Source: Synaphobranchus kaupii (lineage: Eukaryota > Chordata > Actinopteri > Anguilliformes > Synaphobranchidae). Taken from it: 64,000 bases of DNA. Made by a program: the position numbers and the translations under genes. The DNA is taken from assembly GCA_029718625.1 (NCBI GenBank), contig CM056378.1, forward strand, positions 67,169,027 through 67,233,026, written 5' to 3'. Numbering within the stretch: the stretch's first letter is position 1; each line of letters opens with the position of its first letter. The notes under the pieces are model-generated. The model was not told the DNA's origin. It saw only the letters and a list, made by a program, of their open reading frames with translations, and ran no database searches. This document shows, in pieces, positions 22,044-32,852 of the stretch.

Positions 22044-23380
22044 TAGATCTCACAAGAAGAACTCACTGTGGTGTTAATACGTTGGTTTTATGTGTTATGT
22101 CTGTTTACTTCAAATGTGTACAGTTAACATCACTGCTGACCATTTTCAAGAGCATACCATAGCATGTAACACATTTTCCTTCCAGGAATCCATTTGTTTC
22201 AGTGAGTATTAGTTCAAGTCTACTACATTCAAGAATGACTGCCAAATATGAAGCCAACTATATGTTCAGTAAAGTAACTTCCAGCTGAAGTAACTTAATT
22301 GTATTGCCATGAACTGATACCGGTGGCTGCCAGGAAGGTGGGAAAAGGCTAACTTACATTATACACTATGGTTGTCTGATTTGTTTTAGCCGATTTAAAA
22401 CTCTAAAATAAGTGTCCTTTATATTTTTTCCTCTCCAATGTTCAATTACACTGTTTAATTGCATAATATTCACTGGCTATAGCTGGTTAAAGGGGTTTCT
22501 GTATAGGTATAGGAAAGACTCATCACCCAACTCTGTTGGCACTTTCGTTGAGACTGTTATGCATATTTGCATAATACTTTGTTGCACTACTTTGCACTTT
22601 GTTGACAACTTGTTAAATCCATATTTAAGCAAAATAACATTTGTGGTCCTAATAACTTATGCATGTTGTGCATATTTGTTTTAGAAAAAAAGGACATAAA
22701 TTATTTAACTTTTTTATGCATTTAATGTATAATGTGTGTCCAAAAGCCGTGTTGGTGACCGTAAACTTAATGGTATGTTTTTTTACATTTATATAATAAA
22801 GTATAAAAAAAACATCAGATTTGAGTCTGTTTTTTTTTTTCCAGCCAACTTAAAATTGTATTTGTTAGGACAGTATTTTAATTATATCTAACAAACTAAA
22901 ATTTCACACTAAGGTTACTACAAAAATGACTTTTCCTGAAACCATACTATTAGGTTGTAAAGGAGCAGTATTTTACTTTTGGGTAAAGCAAATAATTGAG
23001 TTGGAAAATTTAAGTTGACTTGCCTTCATTTTAAGTTGGATTAATGCAAACTGTTGATTTGAAAGCAATCAAATTATTAAGTACATGTGACTTACAGCAA
23101 TTGTGTTAATCTAATTTGTTAATTTTATTTGAAAAAACTTAATTCATTTGTGTGTTACCAATTGAAGTAATTAAATTAATTTGGTCCAACTATTCTCTTT
23201 TTTTCAGTGCATGGGAATTGGTGTATCCATATAATCTTCCCAGCTCTTGTGAAAGCTATATGGAAAAGCCATTAAATCACTACAAGCCATGTTGAAATCG
23301 TATAATTTTTTATTAATACTGTATATTTTTTGGATCCACCTAAAATTTCTAATGTATGGCCTACAGGCTAGATTCCAACC
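22044..23380. other. 3' flank of the SAMD3-like copy, AT-rich, no gene
   Basis: An AATAAA signal at 22795-22800 could terminate the SAMD3-like transcript. The rest (especially 22830-23200) is AT-rich, with repeated TTAAGTTG/AATTAAATTAATTT words that look like remnants of small MITEs. The 90-codon frame at 22412-22684 has no recognisable domain. Confidence 0.4.
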
Positions 23381-23982
23381 TGTGAGGGTTTTGGGCGAAA
23401 TAGCGATGAGCCAAATGCGACAACAAAATAAGGGATAAAACTCCCTGGCAATAGCCAAACAAAAAACACCCTAACAAAACAGGGATAACCACAAGATAAT
23501 CGGGCAGAGAAAATAAACAGTACACTACAGCTGAAACAGCTGTGGCGAGAACAGAGAAAAAATAAGGCACCTTCGGAACTTGGCTATGAAGCCCGATAAA
23601 TGGTGAAAATAATGAAATAAATATAAAGCTCGCACTCTCGAAAAGGAGAGTGGGTGCGGGAAGGGGAGAGAGGAAAAGAGAGATTAAGAGAAATAATCTC
23701 AGAGCTTCTTTAAACAGGATAACTGTCTCTACAGAGAAAATAAAGAAAGAACTTTCTTTGTGAAAATGTAGAGGCAGCAAAACAAAACCCTGAGTTTGTG
23801 AAACACGAAGAAAAAGTGAAGCACCTGGAAGAGGAATTCCAGGGCTTAAATACCTGACAGCAGGTAAGCCAGGTGAAAACACTAATAGGCGGGGCGAAGC
23901 AAAACCCCGCAATGGAGTAAAGAAAATCAGATAGATCGGAAAAACGAAGTAGAAAGCGAGGAAACAGGCAGCGGCCATGACA
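23381..23982 (-). mobile_element. Solo LTR of a Gypsy-type element (602 bp)
   Basis: Read on the minus strand it starts TGTCATGGCCGC and ends with CCTCACA. It is flanked by a perfect 5-bp duplication CAACC at 23376-23380 and 23983-23987. A TATA-like GGTATTTAAGCC lies about 130 bp from its 5' end (near 23845). It interrupts a minus-strand Tx1/L1-like LINE at a position where NFNQLIAAIP-type sequence is visible. A 239-codon frame over it (23361-24080) is read-through of LINE plus LTR and not a gene. Confidence 0.85.
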
Positions 23983-24363
23983 CAACCAGATCCCTTTTTA
24001 ACAATTTTCTTCCATCTAGAGGGTATAGCAGCAATCAACTGATTAAAATTTTGCAGGGGACACACATTTCCACAAACCATATTAAAACCATATTAAATTC
24101 CTCCATCTACATCTACAATAGCTTTAAAGAAAACTATGCCTCTATTAAGCATTGGCAGCCACGCAAAAGGCCTCCCCTCAACCAAGACACTTCAATTCAG
24201 CCAAATTACCTGCTGCAAAATTCCATCAAGGTGTTCTGGTGGGTAAAATTGAAAATGTAACCATGATTGCAGAGCTTCCTTTAAAATAATTGATGCATTA
24301 GGCATTATTTCCTCAGTAATTAAAGGAAGGTGCATGGGTTTTAACTGTAAAAATGGAAAAAGC

Positions 24364-24748
24364 TTACTTTAAAAAATTGGAAGTACATAATAATGTATGC
24401 GAGAACCAATCAGAGTTCATATATAATTTTTGAATCAGAGACGCTTTTAAGGAAAGGTCCATTGCTTTAAGATTGAGAAGCTTTAAACCACCGGCATCTA
24501 CATATTCATTGTAAATGTACTTCTGCTTCACTTTTTCTGGTTTGTTATTCCAAATGAATTTCAATATTTTTTGCTCATATAATTCAAATAATGAATTTGG
24601 AGGTGATGGTAGAGACATAAATAGGTACGTAAATTGAGATACGATTAGTGAGTTTTTCAGGGCAATTTTTCCATAAGGAGAAAGGTGTAAGCCTTTCCAT
24701 GGCTGTAATATTTTATCCATTTTACCAATTTTAGAGTTGAATTTTGTA
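24364..24748 (-). pseudogene. Tx1/L1-like ORF2: post-RT segment
   Basis: The 118-codon frame begins DKILQPWKGLHLSPYGKI and includes FELYEQKILKFIWNNKPEK and DAGGLKLLNL. These are the conserved blocks downstream of the RT fingers/palm in Tx1/L1-like LINEs. Its upstream neighbour on the minus strand is 4.7 kb away, across the hAT insertion, and resumes at 29473 after the duplicated GCTACCAG. Confidence 0.75.
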
Positions 24749-25376
24749 GCTACCAGCAGTGTTGTGCAAGTTCACACTTCACAAGAGCTAGCTCAAAGTT
24801 CAGTTCACACAGATTAAAATGAACTAGTTCACAATTTAGAATTTTGAACTAAGTTCACAGTCCCAAAAAAGTCCCACGTTCATTTCTTCCGTTTTTTTTT
24901 TTTTAATGAGCTGCTCCGATCTAACAATATTGCACACATTTTTGTGAATTAGATAATCGCCCCAGCTCATACGATACGATATATACGATACGATATATTT
25001 TTATTCATACGAGGTCAATCAAGCATCATACAGATCATATATTAATCAATGGAGGTAGTATGAAAAGGAAAACCCCAAAATAAGCCACAGCCGCTGCTTT
25101 TAAGAGGGGAACCCAGCAAAAACAAATAAATACATCTATAAAAACAAAACAAAACATGTTATATGAGACATGACACAGGACAAGACATAGTACAATATAG
25201 TATAGTATTACAGAGGGGGGTGTAATTTTCTGTAGACAATCATGAGTTATATGAAGACAAGAGTTTCTTTTTTACATTTCTTTTAAAGAGGGAGACAGAG
25301 TGGGACATTTTTATGGAGTCGTCGAGTTCGTTCCATATTTGCGGACCCCTGCACAGTACACTCAGACTGGTACATT

Positions 25377-27044
25377 TTAGCTTTCCTTTTTTCCCTTTAA
25401 TTTGATGTTTCTTTCTGGTGTCATGTGCATGCAGATAGGGACGAGCTCGTTTAACCGGTGGTTGATCCTGTGCACTGCTTGATACATGATAGTAGCATTT
25501 TCATACACATTTAGCTCTGCAAGCTTTAATAGTCCAAGGTTGCTAAATAAAGGTCCAGTGGGCTCTCTGTAGTCAGACCATGATATGGCGCGTATAACTT
25601 TATTTTGTAATGTCTGTAGTTTTTTAATGTAACTGGGAAAGGTGTTGGACCATATGATGTTGCAGTAGTTTAAGTGAGGTTCAAATAGAGATTTATATAA
25701 GGTGAGCAGGGCTGAATGTGGGAGACAGTGTCTTAATTTAAAGAACAAGCCAACATATTTAGATAGTATTTTTATAAGATGATCAATATGGTACTTGAAA
25801 TTCAAGAATTCGTCGATGTGGACCCCCAGGAATTTTGTGGAAGCTACTCTATTGATTTCTTGCCCATTTATTGCAAGACGGATAAACTCTGTGTTAGTTT
25901 TAATTTTATTAGAGCAAAATACTATATAATTAGTCTTTTTTATGTTGAGAGAGAGTTTATTACATTTGAACCAGGTATCCACCTTCTCCATCTCCCTATT
26001 TACAGTTTCTTGAAGTAGAAATGGATCTTTGGATGACAGAAGCAAATTTGTATCATCAGCAAAAAGTACTTTATGTAGGATTTGAGAGGAGTTGACAAAA
26101 TCACTGGTATACAAGATGAAAAGAAGAGGCCCCAAAATTGAGCCCTGGGGGACCCCATAGTTAATGAATTTATTTTGGGATTTATGACCATTTATACATA
26201 CATATTGTTGTCTTCCATATATGTAGCTTTTAAACCAACTAAGAGCTATGCCTCTGACACCGTAATAGTTTAATTTGGTTAAAAGAATCTCAAAGTCAAT
26301 GCAATCAAATGCCTTAGACAGGTCGAGGAAGATGCCAATGGAGAGGTCACCTTTATCAATGGCATCGTTGATGTTTTCCTGTAGGTCAGGAACTGCCATA
26401 CATGTTGTGCTTTTTTTCCTGAAGCCATATTGTGAGGAATCCAGAATATTTAATTTATCTATGTAACTACTCAATCTGGTATATACAATTTTCTCAAACA
26501 CCTTAGAAAGTGAAGGCAATATCGATATTGGTCTATAGTTGTTCATGTCATTTTTATCACCCGTCTTAAAAACTGGAACAATTCTTGCGACCTTTGCCTT
26601 GTTAGGTACAATGCCAGTGAGTAATGACAAATTTATGCAATGAGCAAGTGGGTCAGCAATTTCATTTACGGTTGCTTTCAAAATTGAGCTACAGATATCA
26701 TCCGCTCCAGCTGTGCGTGAGGTTTTCATGTTTCTGATAGTTTTTACAATTTCATTTCTATCAGTTGGTGACAAGAAAAATGAGTTTAGGGGACTACCTT
26801 GCAGGTATTGCCTGAAGCAGGCACCATGAGGTTGGGTAATGTTGTTTGAGAGGTTCTCACCAATGGAGATAAAATGAGTATTCATGTTATCAGCAAGGTT
26901 AACAAGGTCAGTGACATCTGCATTTCTGCAGGACCCACTGTGATTCATCTCAGTGTTGATGTCTGGGAGCACAATATTTTTGTGGCTCCTGCCAAGGAGT
27001 TTATTTAGCACCTGCCAGGTTTTCTTAGTCACCTTGCGATACAT
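25377..27044 (-). CDS. LINE reverse transcriptase (555-codon open frame)
   Basis: A continuous RT domain with motifs in order: [10 protein letters not shown] (residues about 168-177), [11 protein letters not shown] (203-213), [13 protein letters not shown] (238-250), [16 protein letters not shown] (294-309) and [10 protein letters not shown] (327-336), the catalytic FADD pair. C-terminal residues contain [14 protein letters not shown], typical of the segment after RT in CR1/L2-like LINEs. It would copy the LINE RNA at the nicked target. The frame opens after the endonuclease, separated from it by a small frameshift near 27050, so it is the C-terminal two thirds of ORF2 and not an independent gene. 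Confidence 0.75.
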   Translation of the reverse strand: MYRKVTKKTWQVLNKLLGRSHKNIVLPDINTEMNHSGSCRNADVTDLVNLADNMNTHFISIGENLSNNITQPHGACFRQYLQGSPLNSFFLSPTDRNEIVKTIRNMKTSRTAGADDICSSILKATVNEIADPLAHCINLSLLTGIVPNKAKVARIVPVFKTGDKNDMNNYRPISILPSLSKVFEKIVYTRLSSYIDKLNILDSSQYGFRKKSTTCMAVPDLQENINDAIDKGDLSIGIFLDLSKAFDCIDFEILLTKLNYYGVRGIALSWFKSYIYGRQQYVCINGHKSQNKFINYGVPQGSILGPLLFILYTSDFVNSSQILHKVLFADDTNLLLSSKDPFLLQETVNREMEKVDTWFKCNKLSLNIKKTNYIVFCSNKIKTNTEFIRLAINGQEINRVASTKFLGVHIDEFLNFKYHIDHLIKILSKYVGLFFKLRHCLPHSALLTLYKSLFEPHLNYCNIIWSNTFPSYIKKLQTLQNKVIRAISWSDYREPTGPLFSNLGLLKLAELNVYENATIMYQAVHRINHRLNELVPICMHMTPERNIKLKGKKES

Positions 27045-27076
27045 TTAGGAGTTCTGTGTAGTGACTTCTTTTGGCC

Positions 27077-28090
27077 TTACGTATCGTGTGTGAGTTTATT
27101 CCTAAAGTGTGTGTATTTTTCCTTATTTGTGTCACTTTTGTTTTTAATATAATGCTTATAAAGTTTATTTTTATGATTAATAGACTTTAGAATGCCCTTG
27201 TTAAGCCAAGGGTTTTGATTTCTAACACTGCTCACAACAGGCTTCTCTGGAATAGAGCACTGGATGGAGTGTGTAAGCTCATCAATCAAGGTGTTGTATG
27301 CAATATCAGGGTCCCTACAGTCATAGACACAATCCCATGATTTGGCTTGTAGGTTTTCACACAGTTTCAACAGAGTTCTATTATTTAAAATTTTAACGTT
27401 GTTTTTTCGACATGACATTTCATGTTTAGTACCAATGTCAATGAATAATACAATTGGGAAAATGGTCAGTTATATCAGAGTGCAACACCCCAGATTTGAT
27501 ACAGAGTGCAACACCCCAGATTTGATACATCCAAAGATATTTGTGATAATATTGTCAATAATGATGTGCTCGATGGTGTCACTCGGGTGAAAATGTTTAT
27601 AGTGGGAAAGAAAGAATTAGCCTGTAGTGTGTTGATAAAGTCATGTTTTGCAGTAGAATTTTTTGAAATATCAATGTTGTAGTCTCCAAGAATGATACAG
27701 TCCCTATTGTTGCTGTTTATAGAGAATAACAGCTCGTCCAGTTTCATCCTAAAGATCCCCAGATCAGAGTCAGGGGGTCGATAGATCACCCCAATGACAA
27801 GCTTTTTGGCATTAGGCCTACAGGTGTTTATCTCAACAAAGATAGAGTCTGATTGACCATCATCAATGACCAGATTATCACAAACATTTACAAGATATTT
27901 AGAGTTAATGTATAAACAGACGCCACCACCAATTTTATCAAGTCTATTTTTGTTAAATAGTTTATACCCATCAATGTTTAATGAGTCCATATGTGATCTC
28001 TCATTTAGCCACGTCTCACTGCAACCCACCACATCAAAGCCACATTCTGTAGTGGTCAAGAGAGCGAGTAGATCTTCATTCCAAAGTGAT
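27077..28090 (-). pseudogene. LINE AP-endonuclease, frameshifted by a 26-bp duplication
   Basis: Frames 28059-27475 and 27418-27077 together form the endonuclease: VVGCSETWLNER, GGGVCLYINSKY, VIGVIYRPPDSD, CIILGDYNID, then (other frame) HSDITDHFPI near the HxxDH-type C-terminal motif. The break is a perfect 26-bp tandem duplication at about 27480-27531 (unit AGTGCAACACCCCAGATTTG plus ATACAG). Without it the two frames would be continuous. The N-terminal catalytic Asn region is truncated. Confidence 0.75.
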
Positions 28091-28110
28091 TATTACTACT
28101 ACTGCTAATG

Positions 28111-29464
28111 GTTAAAAGATGTCTACTGTACCTACAGTCGTCTACTACCCAACTCTCAGCACGAAATCAACTCGACTCAGAGCCCTGAGCAATATTCCAC
28201 GGCTCCAGAGCCATGACACAAACCAAAGTTCTTTAGAGTTTTAACAGAGAGAAAATGCTGTAGCCTACACCATTAATAATCGGGTTTAGCCTAGCTACTC
28301 AGCGTGGATAAACCAGAAACCTTGACCAAGGTATTCTGTTATATTAAATGATATTCCGAGACGCCAACACTTTAATAGCCAACTTTTTATTACAAAATTA
28401 TTACATGTGACTGTTTGCAACCAAATTTCAGTATAAAACATAATTAATATGCGATTGTGTTCAGCTAATGACAGCAAATAGGCTACTTCTTATTTAAAGA
28501 GGTGGCATTTTTATTTTAGAACTGTTTTATTTTAGAACCCAACAACCCAAAAGTGAACAGATAAATACAATTTTGTATAATAGAAGAAATAAATAGCCCA
28601 ATGGTTCAAATAAACATATTTTATGGTGTCCAAATAAATCTTTACCAAATACTATTTAAAACTAATAAACGAAACAGGCTCCTGTACACAGACACACGCA
28701 TCAAGATCTGGCATGTTTGTCGGATTTGACTGGCTATCTCTCCTATATAGCCATCCATCCACCACATTTTCAGTAGGCTACTGGATTCTAGGATCTGAGA
28801 AAAAATAAGATTTATATTTGCATAGACTAATAAAACAGCTATATGCAAATATAACCATTCAATGTCTATTCTTAGGCCAGGTAATATCTAACGTTACAAT
28901 CAATGACCGACAGCGTTATTTTAGGCTATAGGCCTAACGTTAAACTTCTGCTGGAATATTGGGGATGGGAAAGTCGTAAATAAATGTAAACTGGATGCGA
29001 TTGCAAACTAGCTTGAAAAGTAAGGGAGAGTGAACAGAAAACATTGAGCATAGGCTATTAAAAATGAGCATCAATCAGGTGATTTGCGTCTGAATAAAAT
29101 ATCAAAGCTAGTTTACTAACTTGTTTGCTACCAGCTAGACTCTGCTGTCTGAAACGGCTTCAAATTCCAGCTCGCGCCACTGAGAGAAAGAGATGCAGCT
29201 CGGGGAGTTCGAATGAATCAAACAAACAAACGGAACAAAAACTCGCGACTCCGACTCTTAAAACCGAACGGTACGGAAAGAGCCGATTCAGAAAAAAGAG
29301 CCGAACTGCCCATCACTACTCGGGTGCATGAGCGTCGATAACTCTCGTGGGAGCTAACGACGCTCACGTTCATTTGTTGCAAACTGATGCGTTCAGTTCA
29401 CCGTTCACCAAAAACATGAGCACGTTCAATGAACGCTCTTTTAGCGCATTCATGCACAACACTG
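28111..29464. other. Right-hand interior of the 4.7-kb hAT element, unassigned
   Basis: No gene is supported. Near 29230-29322 the sequence ends in GCCGAACTGCCCATCACTAC, which looks like the end of another hAT-type MITE, and similar CTCAGAGCC/GGCTCC words occur near 28165-28200. Short frames here (for example 29125-29331) show no domain. Confidence 0.4.
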
Positions 29465-29472
29465 GCTACCAG

Positions 29473-30085
29473 TTCTTTCATATCACTTGGAATGTGAATA
29501 CCAGGATGTCAGTCCATTTTATTGGAACCTTTTAGCCAATTCTAAGTAAGTTGTATATTTCATAATTCGGCTTTAAACCAGAGTAAATAGCGTAGTTATC
29601 CAAATCCTCTGTAAGAGCTTGAAGAGATGCTAACTGAGGAGATATTGGGACATTTGTAACTTTTGATGTTAACCCTTTAATTTCTAAACCATTGATATTA
29701 TTATTTCCCCTAATTTTTATGGCCATTATAAATAAGTAAGGGGCCAGTGGGCATCCTTGTTTCATACCTCGAGACAGTTTTATACCTTCAGAAAAATAAC
29801 CATTATTAATTATTTTACTTACAGGATTATTATATAATACTTTGACCCAGTTTATTAAGGATTCACCAAAGTTTAAAAAATGGAGACATATGTATATAAA
29901 GTCCAGTCTAACTTTATCAAAAGCCTTTTCAGAATCAGCGATAAATATCAAACCCGGTTTTTCATGTATATCAAAGTATTCTATAATTTCGAGTATTTGG
30001 CGAATATTATCTCCAATGTATCTTCCCTGAAGGAAGCCAGTCTGATCATAATGAATAATGTCTAGTAAAACCTTTTTCTATAGGA
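29473..30085 (-). pseudogene. Tx1/L1-like ORF2: RT palm segment
   Basis: The minus strand reads DQTGFLQGRYIGDNIRQILEI, DSEKAFDKVRLDFI, NNGYFSEGIKLSRGMKQGCPLAPYLFIMAIKI, covering RT blocks 2 to 4. The YxDD block is missing: the frame jumps from the IKI segment to a distal NYAIYSGLKPN stretch, so a deletion has removed the active-site block. It joins the post-RT segment across the hAT insertion. Confidence 0.75.
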
Positions 30086-30772
30086 AAATGAGTCAGGAGA
30101 AGAAACCCTTAACCCCTTTGCGTAGAAGGTGACGCCGGCGGAACCTTTTTGCTCAACTGAGACATTCGTTGCTACTGCAGCCAAACTATTAGTGGAAATC
30201 ACAAACTCTGTGTTTTAAATTTATTGGTAGACGGTTTGTGACGATTTCTGCTGAATAGGGAGTTTCTAAGTGTCACTATTTCCCCGTAGCAAGTCCATTT
30301 AACAAGCAATCCCCACCTAGTCTATACCTACCCATGCGTGACATAGTGGACAATAGTGTCTATGTTTGAGTTCATAAATAAATTTATTCATCATATAAAA
30401 TTATAATAACGTCATAGCAATGAGATAAACCCAACAATAGCCTGATCGTATGCCAGAAAAGCTGTGAAAAGCCCTGCTCACTCAAATGCAAAATAAACTG
30501 GGAAAGTACTGTCTCATTCTACCATGTATTCTACTAGCAATATATGCTACTAAATATGAAATATAGTGTCTCACTTATGCACATGAGATATAAAATTTTT
30601 TGATTTTTAATACATTTGGAAAGATTTCTAAAAACATGTTTTCACTGTCATTATGGGTTATTGAGTGTAGGTTGATGGGCAAAAATGGCAATTTTATCCA
30701 TTTAAAATTAAATCTACAACACAATAAAGTGTGCAAAAAGTGAAGGGGGTTGAATAATTTTGAGTGCAACTG
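30086..30772. mobile_element. Tc1-type element remnant, one terminal repeat retained
   Basis: The right end reads TTGAATAATTTTGAGTGCAACTG followed by TA (30773-30774). The approximately 200 bases before it (30570-30772) have the layout of a Tc1-type long terminal repeat (AT-rich block, ATTGAGTGTAGG, GTGCAAAAAGTGAAGGGGG). The matching left end is not present; the left boundary near 30086 is where L1-like coding sequence stops. No transposase was found. Confidence 0.65.
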
Positions 30773-30886
30773 TACATTTAGCTAGAATCTTTGCATCACA
30801 ACACTGGAGTGTCAATAGTCTCCAATTTTTTAGATGTACTGAGTCTTTGTATTGACCATAAGGGTCCTGTTTTAATAAAAGAGAGA

Positions 30887-31880
30887 TTAAACCTTCTCGT
30901 TGTGTATCTGATAAGGCAATTTTTTAGAGTACTTGTCAGGAAAGAATAAATTACATTTTTCATCTGTAAGAGGTGTTGGAGCAGTATTAAAGGAATATAT
31001 TTCTGAGACGTATTTATTTTCTTCGCTTAATATGTCTTTAGGTGTTATCAATGATACATTATTATTAATAATACATTTTTTGAAGAGTTCATATGTTGAA
31101 GAAAGCTGTAGCTCTCTCACCTTTTTCCATCCATTTTGCCTTTTTCTTGAGGTAGTTATTATTAGTTATTTATTCATAGAGGCACTCCAATTCATCAAAT
31201 GTCTCGTTAAGTATATTGTTATCTACAATCCTATTTAATACATCAATATCTTCCATAAATTTATCTTCTGTGTTTAAAATTAGTTTTTTTTTTGTGAAGA
31301 AAATTTTATTGCATGGCCTCTAAAGGTACACTTAAAAGCATCCCATTCTATATGGGGGTTTGCTGAATCAATATTGTAAGAAAAGAAATGTGATGAATTC
31401 ATTTGTTTTGGTTATAAAATGAGGGTTGTTTAACAGACTTTGATTGAATTTCCAGTACCCATGGCCACGTGTTATTTCAGTGAACATTAATTGGATCGCG
31501 ATTAATTGATGATCTGATCTAAAGCGATCAGCAATGACCACTTTTGTTACCCTTGATGTAATTGAAAAGGAAATCAAAAAGTAGTCAATGTGGCTCGCTA
31601 GCCTCACCCTCCTCCAAGTAGCTATAACGGGTTGCCTCAGGGTTCCTAAGTCTCCATATATCTATTAAATCCAAGGAATCCATTATATCTAAAATTGCAT
31701 TAAGAGCCTGTGGATGGTATTTTGACTCTTGATTTCCTTTTCTGTTAATTTTCATATTTAGTACTGTGTTAAAGTCCCCACCAATAATCAATTGATCAAA
31801 TACCTCAGCTCTGGAATTAATTTTATTGTAGATAACCTCAAAGAAGAGGGAATCATCAGAAGAGTTAGGAGCATACAAAT
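30887..31880 (-). pseudogene. Tx1/L1-like ORF2: endonuclease and linker
   Basis: Frame 31878-31585 has MYAPNSSDDSLFFEVI and LIIGGDFNTVLN with DIMDSLDLIDIWR. Frame 31607-31368 has ASHIDYFLISFS and SDHQLIAI, the end of the endonuclease. Frame 31120-30887 belongs to the linker before RT. The pieces are collinear but shifted in frame, so the enzyme is not encoded intact. Confidence 0.7.
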
Positions 31881-31999
31881 TAGTGATGCTAAATTTTCAT
31901 CATCATCTATTGATATATCAAAAATGATCCATCTATCTTGTGGGTCAATTTGTATACAAAATGTATACAATATTTTGCCAAACATAGTCGAAATTATCC

Positions 32000-32698
32000 G
32001 AAAATGAAAATTATTTTTTGTTATATCCGATTCCTTCAACCGGACATCATTTGCACCGACGTGAATAACAATGCAGAAAAATTTACGATTGGCTTTAGCC
32101 AGCATTTTAAAATTAGCTTCTATGTCGGTCGCTCTAGCACCAGGAATGCACTCAACTACGGTCTTTGGAGTCACAATTTCCACGTTTCGTAGAATGAAAT
32201 CACCGATTATATCAAAGCTTTTTCAGCATGTTTCACAGAAGGCGTTGCTGAGGGGAGAGAATCTATTCAAAACCCGAATTAGTGGTTGGTGGAGTACCGG
32301 GGGCTTACGACTACGTTCACCAACTGTAATCCACCTAACTACCTTGCTGCGGAGGCATTACCGGAGTTCTGACATTAGTTGGGGACGGGCTAACTGGTGC
32401 ACTCGAAACCAAGAAAGATTCCATGAACTTTTCGCTTTCTTGATTTTCATGCAGGGTACGGATGCGTGATTCCAAATCGGCTATCTTCTCATAGCATTTA
32501 ATTTACACTTATCACAAGTAAAGTTCCCACTAATGGCGGAGAAGGAATAGGTAAACATGTCACATACCGGACAAGAGATAGCCCAATAGGGCAAGGAAGG
32601 AGAAACCGAGTGTTGAATAGGAGAGACTGAGGGGGCAAACCTAGCCATAGCTTTACCCTTATATTAGAAGATATACAAAAATTTTTCGGAAGCAGGAT
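32000..32698 (-). pseudogene. LINE ORF1 with zinc-ribbon and SGNH-type (esterase-like) domain
   Basis: The start near 32646 reads MARFAPSVSPIQ and continues to CPVCDMFTYSF...FTCDKCKL, a CxxC/CxxC ribbon. Further downstream (32183-32030) VVECIPGARATDIEANFKML and FCIVIHVGANDVRLKESDI show the HxGxND-type block of SGNH hydrolase-like ORF1 proteins of fish LINEs. Stops interrupt the middle. The frame then runs straight into endonuclease-like sequence (QDRWIIFDISID), which is odd (see findings). Confidence 0.65.
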
Positions 32699-32852
32699 CA
32701 ACACTGCTGGCTCCGTAGATGCCGGCTCGCAATGCCGGAGTGGCTAATCAGGAGAATCGGAAAGAATCCCGGTGGGCCGCTGGTTTTTGGGCTGGTGGCG
32801 AGGATCTGTAAACACAATACTTGTATTTAGATCATATCCTTGCTGCAGTGTG

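Larger units (their letters stand above)
24960..28110 (-). mobile_element. 5'-truncated Jockey-superfamily LINE (CR1/L2/Daphne-like)
   Basis: The minus-strand ORF2 encodes an endonuclease (28059-27077) followed by an intact-looking RT frame (27044-25377). The 3' end at about 24964 carries short ATACG/ATATACG tandem repeats, the sort of terminal repeat many LINEs end in. The 5' end is near 28100, inside the endonuclease N-terminus, so ORF1 and the promoter are missing. Few lesions separate the pieces, so it is one of the younger LINE copies here. Clade is inferred from RT sequence style only. Confidence 0.75.
24757..29464. mobile_element. hAT-type element (4,708 bp) carrying a nested LINE
   Basis: The left end CAGTGTTGTGCAAGTTCA is mirrored by TGCACAACACTG at the right. 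Both are flanked by a perfect 8-bp duplication GCTACCAG at 24749-24756 and 29465-29472. Excision rejoins the Tx1/L1-like LINE. The ends are rich in GTTCA/TGAAC words. The interior holds a Jockey-superfamily LINE (about 24960-28110) and about 1.3 kb of unassigned DNA. No hAT transposase was recognised. Confidence 0.85.
23988..32850 (-). mobile_element. Tx1/L1-like LINE, minus strand, broken by several insertions
   Basis: Read right to left: a zinc-ribbon/SGNH ORF1 (about 32646-32000), endonuclease (31880-31368), linker (31240-30887), a Tc1-type insertion, RT core (30085-29473), a 4.7-kb hAT insertion, the RT thumb and C-terminal region (24748-24364), then more distal sequence interrupted by a solo LTR. 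Identified motifs are LIIGGDFNTVLN and ASHIDYFLIS (endonuclease), DSEKAFDKV and SRGMKQGCPLAPYLFIMAI (RT), and LHLSPYGKIALKNSL (after RT). All segments carry frameshifts or deletions. The left part of ORF2 may continue to about 23204. Confidence 0.7.

Noticed and set aside
23361..24080. 239-codon minus-strand open frame with hydrophobic stretches
   Set aside because: It reads across a solo LTR (23381-23982, with duplicated CAACC) and flanking LINE sequence. The apparent membrane segments come from pyrimidine-rich LTR DNA.
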